Assembly: GCA_029721515.1 (NCBI GenBank)
Contig: CM056562.1
Location: 16,685,335-16,749,334 of the forward strand
Direction of reading: 5' to 3'
From: Synanceia verrucosa
Taxonomy: Eukaryota; Chordata; Actinopteri; Perciformes; Synanceiidae
DNA length: 64,000 nucleotides
Program-made: the position numbers and the translations under genes
Notes under the pieces: model-generated
Database searches by the model: none
What the model was told of the DNA's origin: nothing
What the model saw: the letters and a program-made list of their open reading frames with translations, nothing else
Shown: positions 48,021 to 60,109 of the stretch, in pieces
Layout: the number at the start of each line of letters is the position of its first letter
Position numbering within the stretch: the first letter of the stretch is position 1

Positions 48021-51000
48021 TAGGGATGGTCCACCAATTTGGCCCAAATTTCTCAGGATCAATTCTAATCACTTTGGTGAACTTCTGACTTTTCATCTAG
48101 CGCCATAATCAGGCTAAATCATTTGTCATGCACATCATTACACTAGTCATAACAAAGTAAATACCAGCTCAAGTAGCCAATGTTTAAAAGCATGTCAAGG
48201 TCACATGTCCGTCATCACTTGGCCTTTTTTGAGCACTAACTTTGTGTATGTGATAAATCTTGATTCCCTAAATGGAAAACTAGTGTGAATTCCACTATTG
48301 AGAGTAATATTATAGTGAAACTCTCTCTCTTTGCCAGAATATGTGGTGCACTTTTACTTTTTATGTCTCAACTGTATACTCACTAATGGCCACTTGTAAT
48401 GCTTTTCCTCTTAACAGTGGAGTCGTTTCCCATCCATGGGAGAGCAGGATGGACCTACGACTGTGTGGCTGCAGCTCGTCTAATGAGCAGCAATTTTGCC
48501 ATTGCACCAACTGGAGCAGAACAGAGAAAATTAACAAAAAAAATGTCAGTTGCAGTCATTGCATTTACAGGGCTGCAGAGGCAGATGAAAGAACAAGGCC
48601 AGCATGATTTTAAGCATGTGTTTAAGGATGCATGCATAATTGAGTGGAGATACTGACCACTCCGACCTTCCGATCATCTACTCACAACTGTTGCTCACGA
48701 AGCAGACACAAAGCCAGGCATTACAGAAGAGCTGTGAGAGGCCAGAAGGCTTTGCAATGATTAACACTGCAAGGTTAAAGTCAGCAGAAATATCCCATCC
48801 AAATTATGCTTGCATGCTTAATATAAAGAACAAACACAGCACTCTATGATGTAGGAGATTATCCAGCAATGCTAAATGTGTATCATTGTTGTGCATTATC
48901 AGTTTCTGCAGGTATGCTTCACTCAATAGTTGAGCAAACAAAGCTTCTCCAGCAGATGAGAGGATCAGCAGAACACGTCCGTGTCTTCAGATCGTATTCA
49001 TTCCGGGTATGAGATGGAATTCCTGGATATGGTGCAATTTTGCTGCGCTACCAGCTGCAACCAAATGATTACTGGCTGCATCTTCTGCCCGGACACACTC
49101 ACAAGATAAAGAGAGCTCGAGGGAAGAAGGAGAGCGAAAACACACAGAGGTTTATTCAACATATCAGCAGTCAGGTAATCCGACTGGCAGTGGAATAAGA
49201 AGATTAGCAACACACACTGATGAGTGTGAACTCACAAGAAATATTGCTGAAGGGTCTGTGCTAAGTTAAGCTGTGAGCCTGTCTGGACAGGCTCGGCACC
49301 GGCATCCAGATCAGGGACTTAATGTTGCTGGATGGAAAGGAGGCAGCCTGAGAGTTAGCACCTTATTCACCCTGGTATACTTGAAAAACTGTTGAAAATG
49401 AAAAATGTGAAAATCTTGGCTACTATTACTTTATCTTTACAGCTGTGTCTTGATTGTTTTGCCATTTTTGCCACACACCATCCTATTCGCTGGATGTGTG
49501 TTTATATCCATGCACCCATAAAGCCTGGGATGTAATTGACTTCAATTAGTGACAATGAAACTGGGGAGTTGGAGCACCTTTGGTGGATCTTTAATTACAA
49601 AATTCATGCAGATGTAGTCATACATCATGTCAAAGTAATAATGAGGACAGACAAAACAAGACAAGATATCGGAGCTTTCAAACAGGTCTGGCACATTCTT
49701 AAACAGGCACCTATGAGGATGTATTTATGTTTCAGACAATGAAGACAACGAGGCATTGAAGATTCAGACAGGAAATCATCTGTAAATCACTGTTATGACT
49801 CATCCATATTTAATAAATCTTCAGAGAAAACTCTGGGCCAATACATCTTCTGCTTTATATGATAATGAACAGAGGTGCTCTCAGCAGCCACCGACCAGCC
49901 TGAAGGTATCATCATTCACTCACTTCTTCACAAAGCCCCTCAGATGGATGAGAGGCATGCCGGCCTAAATGGAAACGACTGGATAAACAAACCTATCTCT
50001 TCCTGTTTGCTAAGCAAAAGGACGTGCTCTTCTTCAGCTAACAGAGCTGTCTCCATTAGGACACCGACTGAGACATTAAGAGACATTCATTCAGGGTAGG
50101 TTTGATGACTCGTAGCCTTTTACATGACAGTGATGCTCTTAAAGGTTAAGCACAGTGGAGAGGGTTTTTTTTCTGAACACTATTGTAAGGAATACCATTA
50201 TAGCGGAGCAACAACAAGGAGGCTGATGGAGAGGAGCTGCAGTTCATTACCAGACTAGTAACCAAGGCAACAAGGAGACATGCTCCCCCAACAATTTAAC
50301 AACAATTAATCTTTGTTAATATCAATTTCCTCCATAACATGTGTGTGAGTGCTTTATGTGTATAAACTAGTGTAAAAAGCTCTGTCATTTGAATTAAGGC
50401 TTGTGTACATTGTTGGTCTCTGAAGAAAATCATAGAGCTCGTATGGCTTGATAGAAGCAACACACTTCATGCCAATTAACCTTGCTGCTGAAAGAAGTAT
50501 TCTTTCTGACTCTGTGAACTCTCTCAGCTTTATACCTCACACCTGAGAGGTGCCCAGTGTGAACACAGTCCCTCCTTTAATGGCACTTCTACGTGATGAA
50601 TGTGGGGAGTCATGTTTCAATCACCCAAATGTGCATAAGGGTCACAGGATTTCTTTTTCTAACCTTTGGGTTGGAGATTTATGGTCACATTCCCACCTAA
50701 GGAGATCATTTCACTGGTTCACACAGTATCAGCCGCAGAGAAACCAGTCTGTTGTGTTAATCAGGACTGGGAGTTAGTTTATGTTCAATATGTGAAAGCT
50801 GTCACTTGAGGTGATGACCCCCACAGATAACTGTTAACCTATTCTGCAGCTCCTCTCGGCTCTATAGATGCTAGTGTTTCACCTCATTGCTTTGGTTTTA
50901 CAGCCTGCAGCTCAACTCTCTTGGTTTACTATCGTCACTCTCATCAGCATTGTTTCCAGCAGCAGCAGAAGGTTGGCGACTAGCTGATGAATAGTGGAGC

Positions 51001-51601
51001 ATTTAGCAGCAAGAGCCAGATATTTCCCTCAGGAGTTTGTGGAGAACAAAGCAGAGCTAAAAGAAGAGTGGAAAATAGTGGTACAATTACTCCACAGTTC
51101 ATTCGGCACATTATCTCAAAAGGTGAATATACTGAAAAGTGCTATGTTTAATCCTGGTCAAAAATAGCTGAGCAGATGAAAACCTGCCTGCCGCTCGTGT
51201 CATTTCACTTCATGAGCTCTTGTAAGCACGCAGGCAGGTGATGGAGTCTGAAAAAAAAGTGCTCTTTTTGTCTCAGAGCCATCTATTACCCTCCAGGGGA
51301 GGGTCTGGAGGGGTGAAACAAATACAAATAAATGAGTGTGTATCAACAACAATCAGGACAAGAATGAAGAGCAACAGATAAATTGTGGTGGAGGAAGGGT
51401 GCCCATCCAAAATGTAACATCTGAAATGGTGGAGCAGATGAAAATGCAAACTCAAAACTGTCCCTCAGACATACATCTGTTCACACTAAATGAGTAAGCA
51501 GCCAGTACAACCAAGAAAATCCTGCTATATTCACATTCTTTAAACAAATGTACAGTATAACAAGCAACTGAGAGAGGTTCATCTCCAGGTGAAGTCATCT
51601 A

Positions 51602-51666
51602 TCATTTGCTTCTTTCCAGGAATGGAAAGAAGCAAATGAGATCACAGATCACAGAGATCTGTGATC
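51602..51666. repeat. two adjacent perfect hairpins
   Basis: Hairpin 1: 17-base arms 51602-51618 and 51623-51639 (TCATTTGCTTCTTTCCA and its complement) with a 4-base loop. Hairpin 2 starts at the next base: 11-base arms 51640-51650 and 51656-51666 (GATCACAGATC and complement) with a 5-base loop. Both stems are perfect. No known family recognised. Confidence 0.85.
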
Positions 51667-52077
51667 CCATAGCTTTCTCACTTCATTGTTCGGATGGATA
51701 CATGTGTAATTTACTCCTGTAGCTCCTTAACAATCAATAATGTTTAAAATCTTGCAACTTAATTTGTTTTACCTTATTCTTCCTCAGCTTACAGGAGACA
51801 TTCCTTCATTATGTGTCCACAGTATTTGACAGAGTAGAAGACAACAGCAGCATCAGCATCCTCAAAGTGTCTCTAGACAGCCCATGTGTTCCTACCGCCA
51901 CTGAAGCCAGGCTGCTGTCGGTCTTGATGGAGAGTCTCATCCAGGCCAGCTGTAGCCCCTCTCCTCTTCTGGGCGCCTCATGGGTTTGGCAGAGTTGTGG
52001 TGCCAATGCCCATCAGCAGTGAACATCAGTCAGTTCATGCCCCAGATTCACACATGATCTTCACTTCAGAGGGCTGT

Positions 52078-52110
52078 GTCTGTGTTTGTGTGTGTGTGAG
52101 AGAGAGAGAC
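52078..52110. repeat. GT/GA low-complexity tract
   Basis: GTCTGTGTTTGTGTGTGTG followed by AGAGAGAGAGAC. Confidence 0.85.
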
Positions 52111-53153
52111 TATTTGTCTCTGTGCATAAAATTAACTAACCTAGGCAATCAGACATTTCCTGAATATATTTTTTGTGAAAAAAGGTTGAGGTAGAGGAGC
52201 TGCAGTTATTTCTGAGGTGAGAAGGCAATTTGTGGCCACCTCCTACTCAACTTCCTGGTTTTCTCAGTTGGTTCTCCATGCAGTGCTTACAAAAAAAAAC
52301 TCTTATATCACAGATTGTACAGCTATTGTTAAAGAACAATATGATTAAAGTTAAGTTGAAATGAATAAATAAGAAAAGAAGGGGCCAGCCTCTTGTCAGT
52401 TGATTTGATGCTCTTAAATATATTTCTGAAACGCCCGTGTTTTTCTTTTGCTACTTTGAAACCTACACATCACCAGCAACACTGAGTGAAAAACTAGCAG
52501 CATTTATCTCTAAGTCATCATTAGAGACTTTATGAAATGTATAGGTGCGTCCCTCAGTGTGGTATTTACCTTTACCTGTGAAGTCTGATGTTTTCTGAGA
52601 GACGCAGAGCTTCAGGGAGCCTTGGGGCAGTGGAGATGCTGGCTGAAATGAGACACTCATCTTTCAGGGACGGATATTTTTTAAACTTTTTTTGTGCCTC
52701 AGGCAAGTAGAGGCTTTGTGGTGTGCACAATATTTATGGTTCATTAAAATAAAGCACATATCAAAAGCAGTCACTTTTAGACTCTTTTTCTATTCTTTGT
52801 GACTGTTTCTGCTCCCTTTTGCCATGAGAGTTCGGCAGCTTTTATTGAAACTGTACCAATATAAGCAACATAGTATGAAGTAGTACATATTGTATTCAGT
52901 AAACCTTTTAATTTTTTTCAACAGGCCCAAAATCTCATCTCAAACCCATTATCGGTACACTGACATGGAGGTTTTCACAGCCAGGCTAGCTATTTCCCCC
53001 TTGTTTCCACTCTTTATTGCTGATGGTTGTAGCTTCATATTTAACACACAGTAGGTAGGATTAATGAGATTTCAATCAACTTGTAACAAACTGCAAAAAA
53101 AGCTTATCAGTACTTTAAATGTCAGCGTTCTTTTAAGATGATAGATGGTTATG

Positions 53154-53492
53154 AAGGCGGCAGTGGCTCAGGTGCGGCAGTGGCCCTCCAGGTCCTCAGG
53201 TGATCGGGAGATTGGCAGTTCGAATCCTGCTCCCCCGGCCATCTGTCCTTGGGCAAGACGCTTAACCCTCCTTGCCTCCAGTGACATCACTGGTGTGTTG
53301 TGAATGTCTATGAATGCTTCGGTGGTGGTTGTTGGAGAGGCCGTAGGCACGGATTGGCTGCCAAGTTTCCATCAGTCTGCCCCACGGCAGCTGTGGCTAC
53401 ACATGTAGCTTACCATCAGCAAGGGTGAATGAGTGTGACATGTAGTGTAGAGCACTTTGAACTGTCAGTAGACTAGACTAAAGCGCTACACA
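53154..53492 (+). mobile_element. tRNA-headed SINE-like repeat
   Basis: Starts GAAGGCGGCAGTGGCTCAGG, with an A-box-like TGGCTCAGGTG and a B-box-like GGCAGTTCGAATCCTG. These are followed by TGTCCTTGGGCAAGACGC and ending near GACTAGACTAAAGCGCTACA. This layout matches a widespread fish repeat as remembered (TCCTTGGGCAAGACACTGAACC and AAAGCGCTATATAAA ends). Appears near full length but diverged. Confidence 0.65.
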
Positions 53493-56400
53493 TCATCCAT
53501 GACACCAAAGTGCAAAGTCTTCAGTTGATTTTCCAAAACTTATATATTTTTAGGTAAAGTTTCAATGTGACTTTAACATTGTTTTATGTAGCAACGCAGT
53601 GGGAGGCTGTAGGTGACAGTATCCATCACATAAACAGTGATTTGGGATATGATACGGGGAAATATGTGCAGGAACATTAGTAAAAGATTGTCAGATCTCA
53701 GTGCTGGTTGCTTGTTGACTGCAGACTCAGTGTGATAGTTTAGAGGCAGGCAGTTGTAAAGCAGAGATATGACCAGACAGACAGGTTTGTAGCCTGTTTG
53801 TGAATTATTGATGTTGCTGTGTTTTATGGGTTGTAAATGTTCCATGGAGATATGAGTTGATGTGTGATAACAGCTAGCCACAGCACACTGTGGATTTTGT
53901 CCACCATCATTGGAATGATCAGGTATGAGTAAGATGGACTTTTACAGCAACTAATACTCTTTAACTAGCCTTTAATATGAACCCAAATATGCATGGTGTT
54001 TTCAACATTAACCTGTAGCACACAGAAATTTTAAGTATAAGTTTAAGTTTTAAAGTATTTTTCATCTGAAAAGTATTTTTGTTCCAATTTCACCACAGAG
54101 TGTGTTGATGGATGGATGACTGTAGATGTCGCCTCAGCTGGTGTACTGCATGCAAAAGAGAAAAAACTGACATCCAATTCTGCTGTCGGTGCTTCTGTGA
54201 TGAGTTGATATTTGATTTAACATACAGCATCTCCACAATCACCAGAGGTGTTTAGGGTTGGATTGCCTTTGGGTCTGTATGGATTCCACTTCAGCATTCA
54301 GGTCTCCCACTGTTCATGTTTACCCATAGCACTTGGTTATGATTAAATACGAATTTATTCCATACTGGGCTTCTTTCCTGCTCATATCTCTTTTTATTTT
54401 CCAACACACACAGATGTACAAACACATATTCTGGGAACGCTGGAGATTTTAAATGACCTGCCGCATCACATCATTGTGTAAAATCTACTGTAGTGATTCA
54501 TATTTGCATGACACACACCACAAACAGAGAATCAGGAGGAGTGGCCATGGTGCTGAGATGGGGAGGCTGGTGGAGCTGAGATAACCCCCCTCGCCCTCTC
54601 GTTCCACAGGTCTGCAGATAGCAGATAAGTTCATATTTCAGTGGTGTCGATTAAACTTTTTTCTCAACACAGATTTAAAGAAACTGATCTGGGAGAGACT
54701 GTTAGAAGGACTCATCTTGCTAAATAATCTATTCTGAAATAAGTTCCCTGATGTGTGTCACTTGGCCTGTAAATGTGCCAACCAATTGCAGATAGAAATG
54801 ACCTGCTATCATTTTCTCCCTCCAGACTTATAATTTACAATGTTGTGCTGTCGGCTCAGTTGGCATCACACTGGCAGGTATGTCATTTTGAAATGTAGCT
54901 CCTAAAATTAAACATCAGTGCTAGAAAAATAAACAGTTAGAAAAATGTAGATAATTTTCTGTCTTTTTTTATTGCGATATCAAAACATGGTGTTTGGGTT
55001 TTCAGGATTTCATGGACAGGAAGATTTTTTTTTTACCATCATCATATCAATTTTACATGCTTTTCAGTAATTTCGCTAAATTTGTAAATTTGATTTATTC
55101 AATATAATACTCTGAACATCCTTTAGAGGGTTTACAATGAAAAATAAAAAAGTACAAGATATTGAACAATTTAATTTGTTAACTAATTCACAGGTTTAAC
55201 TGATTAAATGACAGTTTTTCTGGTCCAGAACACTCAAATCTCCTCTATCTCTAGTAGAAATTCTTCAGAACTTCAGTAGTTTCTTATTTAATTGAAGCCC
55301 AGGAGGGCTGAATGCCTGGGAAATCAAAAATCCCCCCGTTTTCAAAAGCAGATTTTCTCCATCTCCACACTGTATATATAATAGATTTCTATATATTTAA
55401 AGTAAGCCACTCTATGATTCATCTCCCTAGAATACTTCTATGTTCCAGTATGTTTAATTCTTTATCTAAGATAACCAAACATGCGTGGGGAATAAGGCTT
55501 GGTATGCTGGAAACTGTGTTCAGTTTAGATAAAACAAAGCCAATAACAGTTTCCAGCTTTCTCTGTAAGCAGCCACAGCAGTGTTTCCTGTTCAGAGTCC
55601 CAGGGGACTCAGTCACTCTCTGGTCTCTTCCTCTTTTTGTAAGTGCTCACAACTAGGTCAGTAGATGTTAGCATAATGCAATTCACCTGTGGCTGCTGTA
55701 CCTGGTGCAGAGCAGATAGGTTCTGTAATCCTTTAGCTCTCCTCCAGGAAAGCTCCTGGTTACTCAAGCTGCAGAAGAAAACGCTGTTGGCTCCCCGCAG
55801 TCGTGCATCACAGTGTTACCACAGAGATTATGTTTATTGATTTTCACTATTTTTAATGACTGGAGCAGCCCACTGACACTTTGTTGAGGATGTTTCCTGT
55901 TAGTGCTGCTACTCTTTTAACACCAGAGCACTGCCTCCATGTTTTTTAGATGTGTTGCTTCCCCATTATGTCACTGGTCAGTGAAGCATTTATGTGTTGG
56001 AAAAGTGCTAAATGACACCAATTTGTGAAAACATGTTGGAAATTATAGGTTTTAAGAGTGGTTTGTAGGGACAAACATTAAGCAGTACTTGTTCACTCAA
56101 TGTCGTTTAACTCTCCTCACACCTCAGCTGTCAATGACGGTCATGGAACTGCAACAGAAAGAAGAAGAAGATATATATGTCATCCAGTTTGAGCTGAAGC
56201 CGGCCGATTCAACAGGGAACAGCAGCTTTGTGCAGAACTGCCAGAGCTGAGATTGAAACATCTGAACTTCAGCAGCTCTGCTTACATTATGATTTCAAAC
56301 ATTTCACGTCTTGTACTACAGCCTAAGGAAAACATAACTTGTTCCTCATAGAAGTTATTTCAACATTGACTGTTTTTACATTAACACACAGGTCTGTGCT

Positions 56401-59400
56401 CCTCTGAAGGAAATGTGTGGGAGTAAAGTCAACAGCAGAATGCAGTGGGAGCTAAACACACAGAGGAGGCAATGTGAAAGGAATAGAATCAAATAGAATA
56501 ACAGAATAGAAGGGTTTTATTCCGATCTTACCTTTGTTTTTTGTTGGGTTTAGGGTTGCATAAAGTGAGTTAAAGTTGTGCCAGAAAAGATTTCCTAGAA
56601 TTAATTGAGAAAATTTCTTTGGAAAAACATTTTTTTTTCTTCCATTCAAGTAATGTTTGTTGATTAGGCCACATTTGTGAGTGGTGTGATAATAATAACA
56701 ATAGCTAACAGTGATTAGGTTGCTCTGAGTGGTTTGAGAGTGATCCAAACAGTACTCAGCATTTAAATGAGAGCGAGTCTGCCATTCACTTCACCGACAG
56801 CTCCCCAGCCTCTTGCTCGAGGGTTTATACTGAACGTTGCACTTTGACAGAACTGTGGTTTGTGTATTAATGAGGCAGACATGACAGAAATCATAGAGTT
56901 TTGCGATATAGCACACAACCCTCAGGAATTTACAGGAGCAGGAAAGGAACATCTAGAGCTGTCTGTTCATTGCTATTGATCTATTATGAATGTTAGCGTC
57001 TGCTTCGGCTGTGATTCACGCTGAGTCTGTTGTGCATGCTATCTCACGTACATACAGGTTTTATAATAATATCAAATAGTGTACAGGAAGAGATTTTGCA
57101 ACTCAGATAATAGCAAACACAATACATATTGGTTTCTAAATGCTGTCAGCAACACATCAACACATCAACACATCAAGCTGCAGACCTGTAAAAATCTCCT
57201 CTGGGAAATGTGCATCTACAGCAAGATCCAAATCAGATTTTTTTTATTGACGAGTAAGAGCTATAAAGAATTTAGATCAAATCATAGACACAGAAACACT
57301 TCTTTGCCCAAAGGCCATATTCCAGTCATACGGTAGAACATTTTATTATTATTTTTTAAAGTTTAACTTTTGACTTCTGGGTCATCCCGAAGAGCGCAGT
57401 TTTTCTAATATGAGTTACAACTAAGAACCTCACATTCATTGGCCGATCCATTAATTATGAGTCAATCTGAGAACTCCTTTATTTGCCTCAGTCTTCAGAA
57501 TCCAGGTCCATTCATAATTTATAATTGTCGCAATTTGTCAAAAAAGCAAAACCAAATTAGAGGAATAGGGGAGAAAAAAATAATTAATTATTTAAAGATT
57601 ATGTTGTAATGAAACAATTACAATATCACTTTGAAACCTTTGAGAAATAAAATCTTTCTCCAAGGACCCAAATGCACAGATAAGGATGAGAGGAGAAGAA
57701 GCTGTTTTTAATATAAAAATAGATTAAAAAAATGCAACAAATGATGAGATGAATTCTGTAAAAAAAAAAAGTAGAAACAGAAAATCACAAGACATGCAAA
57801 ACACTAAAAAGTAAAAAATCACAAGGAAACTCAAGGGGAAACAAGATGGCTGGTTGAATTATCATGGGCATGAAACAAGACAAACTAGCACAGGTTAAAG
57901 TAAGACAAGGACTATTGCTACAGAAACAGTAAGGGAACACAGGTGTAGACAATGAAGTTGGGGCAAATGATCAGAACAGCTGGAGAACACACAGGTGCAG
58001 AACGTCAGGGTGTCTGAAACAAGACGGAAGATTCACTAACACAATAAAACATGGAGTGACACCTCCAAGGCACAAGACAACAATGAAACCTAACAAGTCC
58101 GACGAGATGCAACGTTTGTTCATGAGAAAACTTCAAGCTGTGTCAGTCGAGTTCTGACTAAAGCACATGGCAGAAAAACGTCAACGTGCACTCCACTAAT
58201 TTTACACATAAAGACGTGTTTCTTCATGTGAAACATTACTCAGCCACGGCACACCACTAAACCACCACTCCATTCATAAAAGACACTCAGCAGCTTAGTC
58301 TATAGCGAGCAGACACTCATCACCATCTTGCGTTCTCACATCTCTTGTCAGTCCTTGAACTTTAAGGAAGCACAATACTAAATTGCTGGATTAGCTCTTT
58401 ATCTGCTACACAATACACACAGCAAAACATTTGTAAGCACAGATAAGCCACTGCAGCTAAACATCAGTGCTTTCAAATATGTCACATATACACTGTATAG
58501 TTGCCCTGAATTGTCTTGATAACCATGTTACTGATCGCCTGGTGTAACCACAGGCTCATTAGATTTAAAATCTCCTTTGACGACACTGACTGTGATCATG
58601 TGCAGTGTTTTGAAGGTTAGTGCAATGTTAAGTGATATGAGACACCGGCTGACTGTTGATGCATTAGATCCAAGTTGACTGTCATAATAGCAGTGCTCAT
58701 CCAGAGGCGAGGAGCCGCCCTTGACAGGAAAACAATATGGATGGATAGAGGAATGACACGCTTGCTTTTCACTGAGTACACTTATCATTCACAAGCTGAA
58801 AGAAACCATCTCTTCTGTTTCCTTGGCAAAATGTTTAACTGACGTGCTGCCCTTTATTATTACTGTATCAAATGTTGTGCAATTCTGTACAAGAGCGTAT
58901 ATTTTGTGTATAATTTACGTCAACAGAGCACCTAATCTCACAACACATGGGTTCACTGTGAGGGGTGCTCAGGAGATACAATAGCTGTCTCTGCAATTGC
59001 TGCTATGTGGGTGTTTTACTGTTGTGAATGCTCAATGTGCCTTGAAACAATAATATATGTCGCCCCTAACTAGCAGGAGCACAGACTCCCAGGAAATATA
59101 ACACCGTTTTAAGAGTTTCCTGTCAACTCCAAATAAAGCACAAGTGATATTTGCAAGATGCAGTTGGAACAATTATTTGGAAACACAGGGCAAATTGCCA
59201 TTTAGTTTTAAGTGTGAGGTGAAGGCAGAATATTTCAGAAATGCTCTCCCAGCAGAGCAACTCTCCACTTGTTACAGAGCTCATGTCTCATTGAATGACA
59301 ATGATCTTTACCAGAGAGCACACAGTTTTCCATCAGCCACAGAAGGCAGATGTCTGAGGGTAACAACATTATTGATCTGTGTTGTCATTATCTTGCTATT

Positions 59401-60109
59401 CAGCAGGAATCCTTTTCATGAGTGACAAGGCCACAAGGGTTAAATGCTTGCAGGAAAACACCCTGGTTTTCTTCAGCCCTTCAAAATAAAAGAATTACTG
59501 AATATATTTCAAACTAAAGGCTATTAGCTGCAGTTTTGAAAGCAAACCATGACCGACATTGTGTTACCCGATTTACTAGTTCTTAAAAAAATATCTCAAT
59601 CTCATCTCAAAACCAGACAGTTAAAAGCTATTTCTGAAAATCTCTGTGGCAAGAAATAAACATCCTATTAATGTAATTTATATTTGATCAGCTAGGAGGA
59701 CAGAGGTTTGTTTTTCACAGATTCCCTGTCTCATGCACACCTGTCAGGCTATTTAGTATATTTGCCGAACTTTAAGCACACAAACATTTATTGTAAACTC
59801 CCAAAACAAAGTGCAACACTACTGCTGCAGGAAAAAAAACAACACAACACACACTTAACACAGATTTACATTCAGACACAAACACACACACTCAGCTGTC
59901 TCAGCAGCACTGTGCAATCTGACCTAAGGTCAGCTGAAGCGTGAATTCATTCATCTGATCCTGGTATATGGATCATTCTACAAATAACATAATATTAGAT
60001 TTTTAGATTTTTGCACATAATAAGAGAGTTAATAATAGAAGTTCCCATTGCAGCAGCAAACAGGCTTTAATGATCACAAGATACAATAAGCTCCTTTGTT
60101 TTCTTCATG

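Larger units (their letters stand above)
44721..60109. other. intergenic, wdr11-plpp4, right part
   Basis: No gene is supported. It holds a LINE 3' end (47521-48020), twin hairpins (51602-51666), a GT/GA tract (52078-52110), a SINE-like repeat (53154-53492) and AT-rich filler. Several 60-115-codon frames are present, but none looks like a known family and all fall within the chance range. One minus-strand frame (46245-46442) is noted under findings. Confidence 0.65.

Noticed and set aside
55312..55656. 114-codon plus-strand frame in the intergenic region
   Set aside because: No recognisable domain, no splice or promoter context; within the chance range for this length of DNA.
36621..60109. 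CRISPR array, tRNA or rRNA genes in the gene-poor interval
   Set aside because: No regularly spaced direct repeats, no intact tRNA cloverleaf and no rRNA-like sequence; tRNA-like boxes belong to SINE copies.
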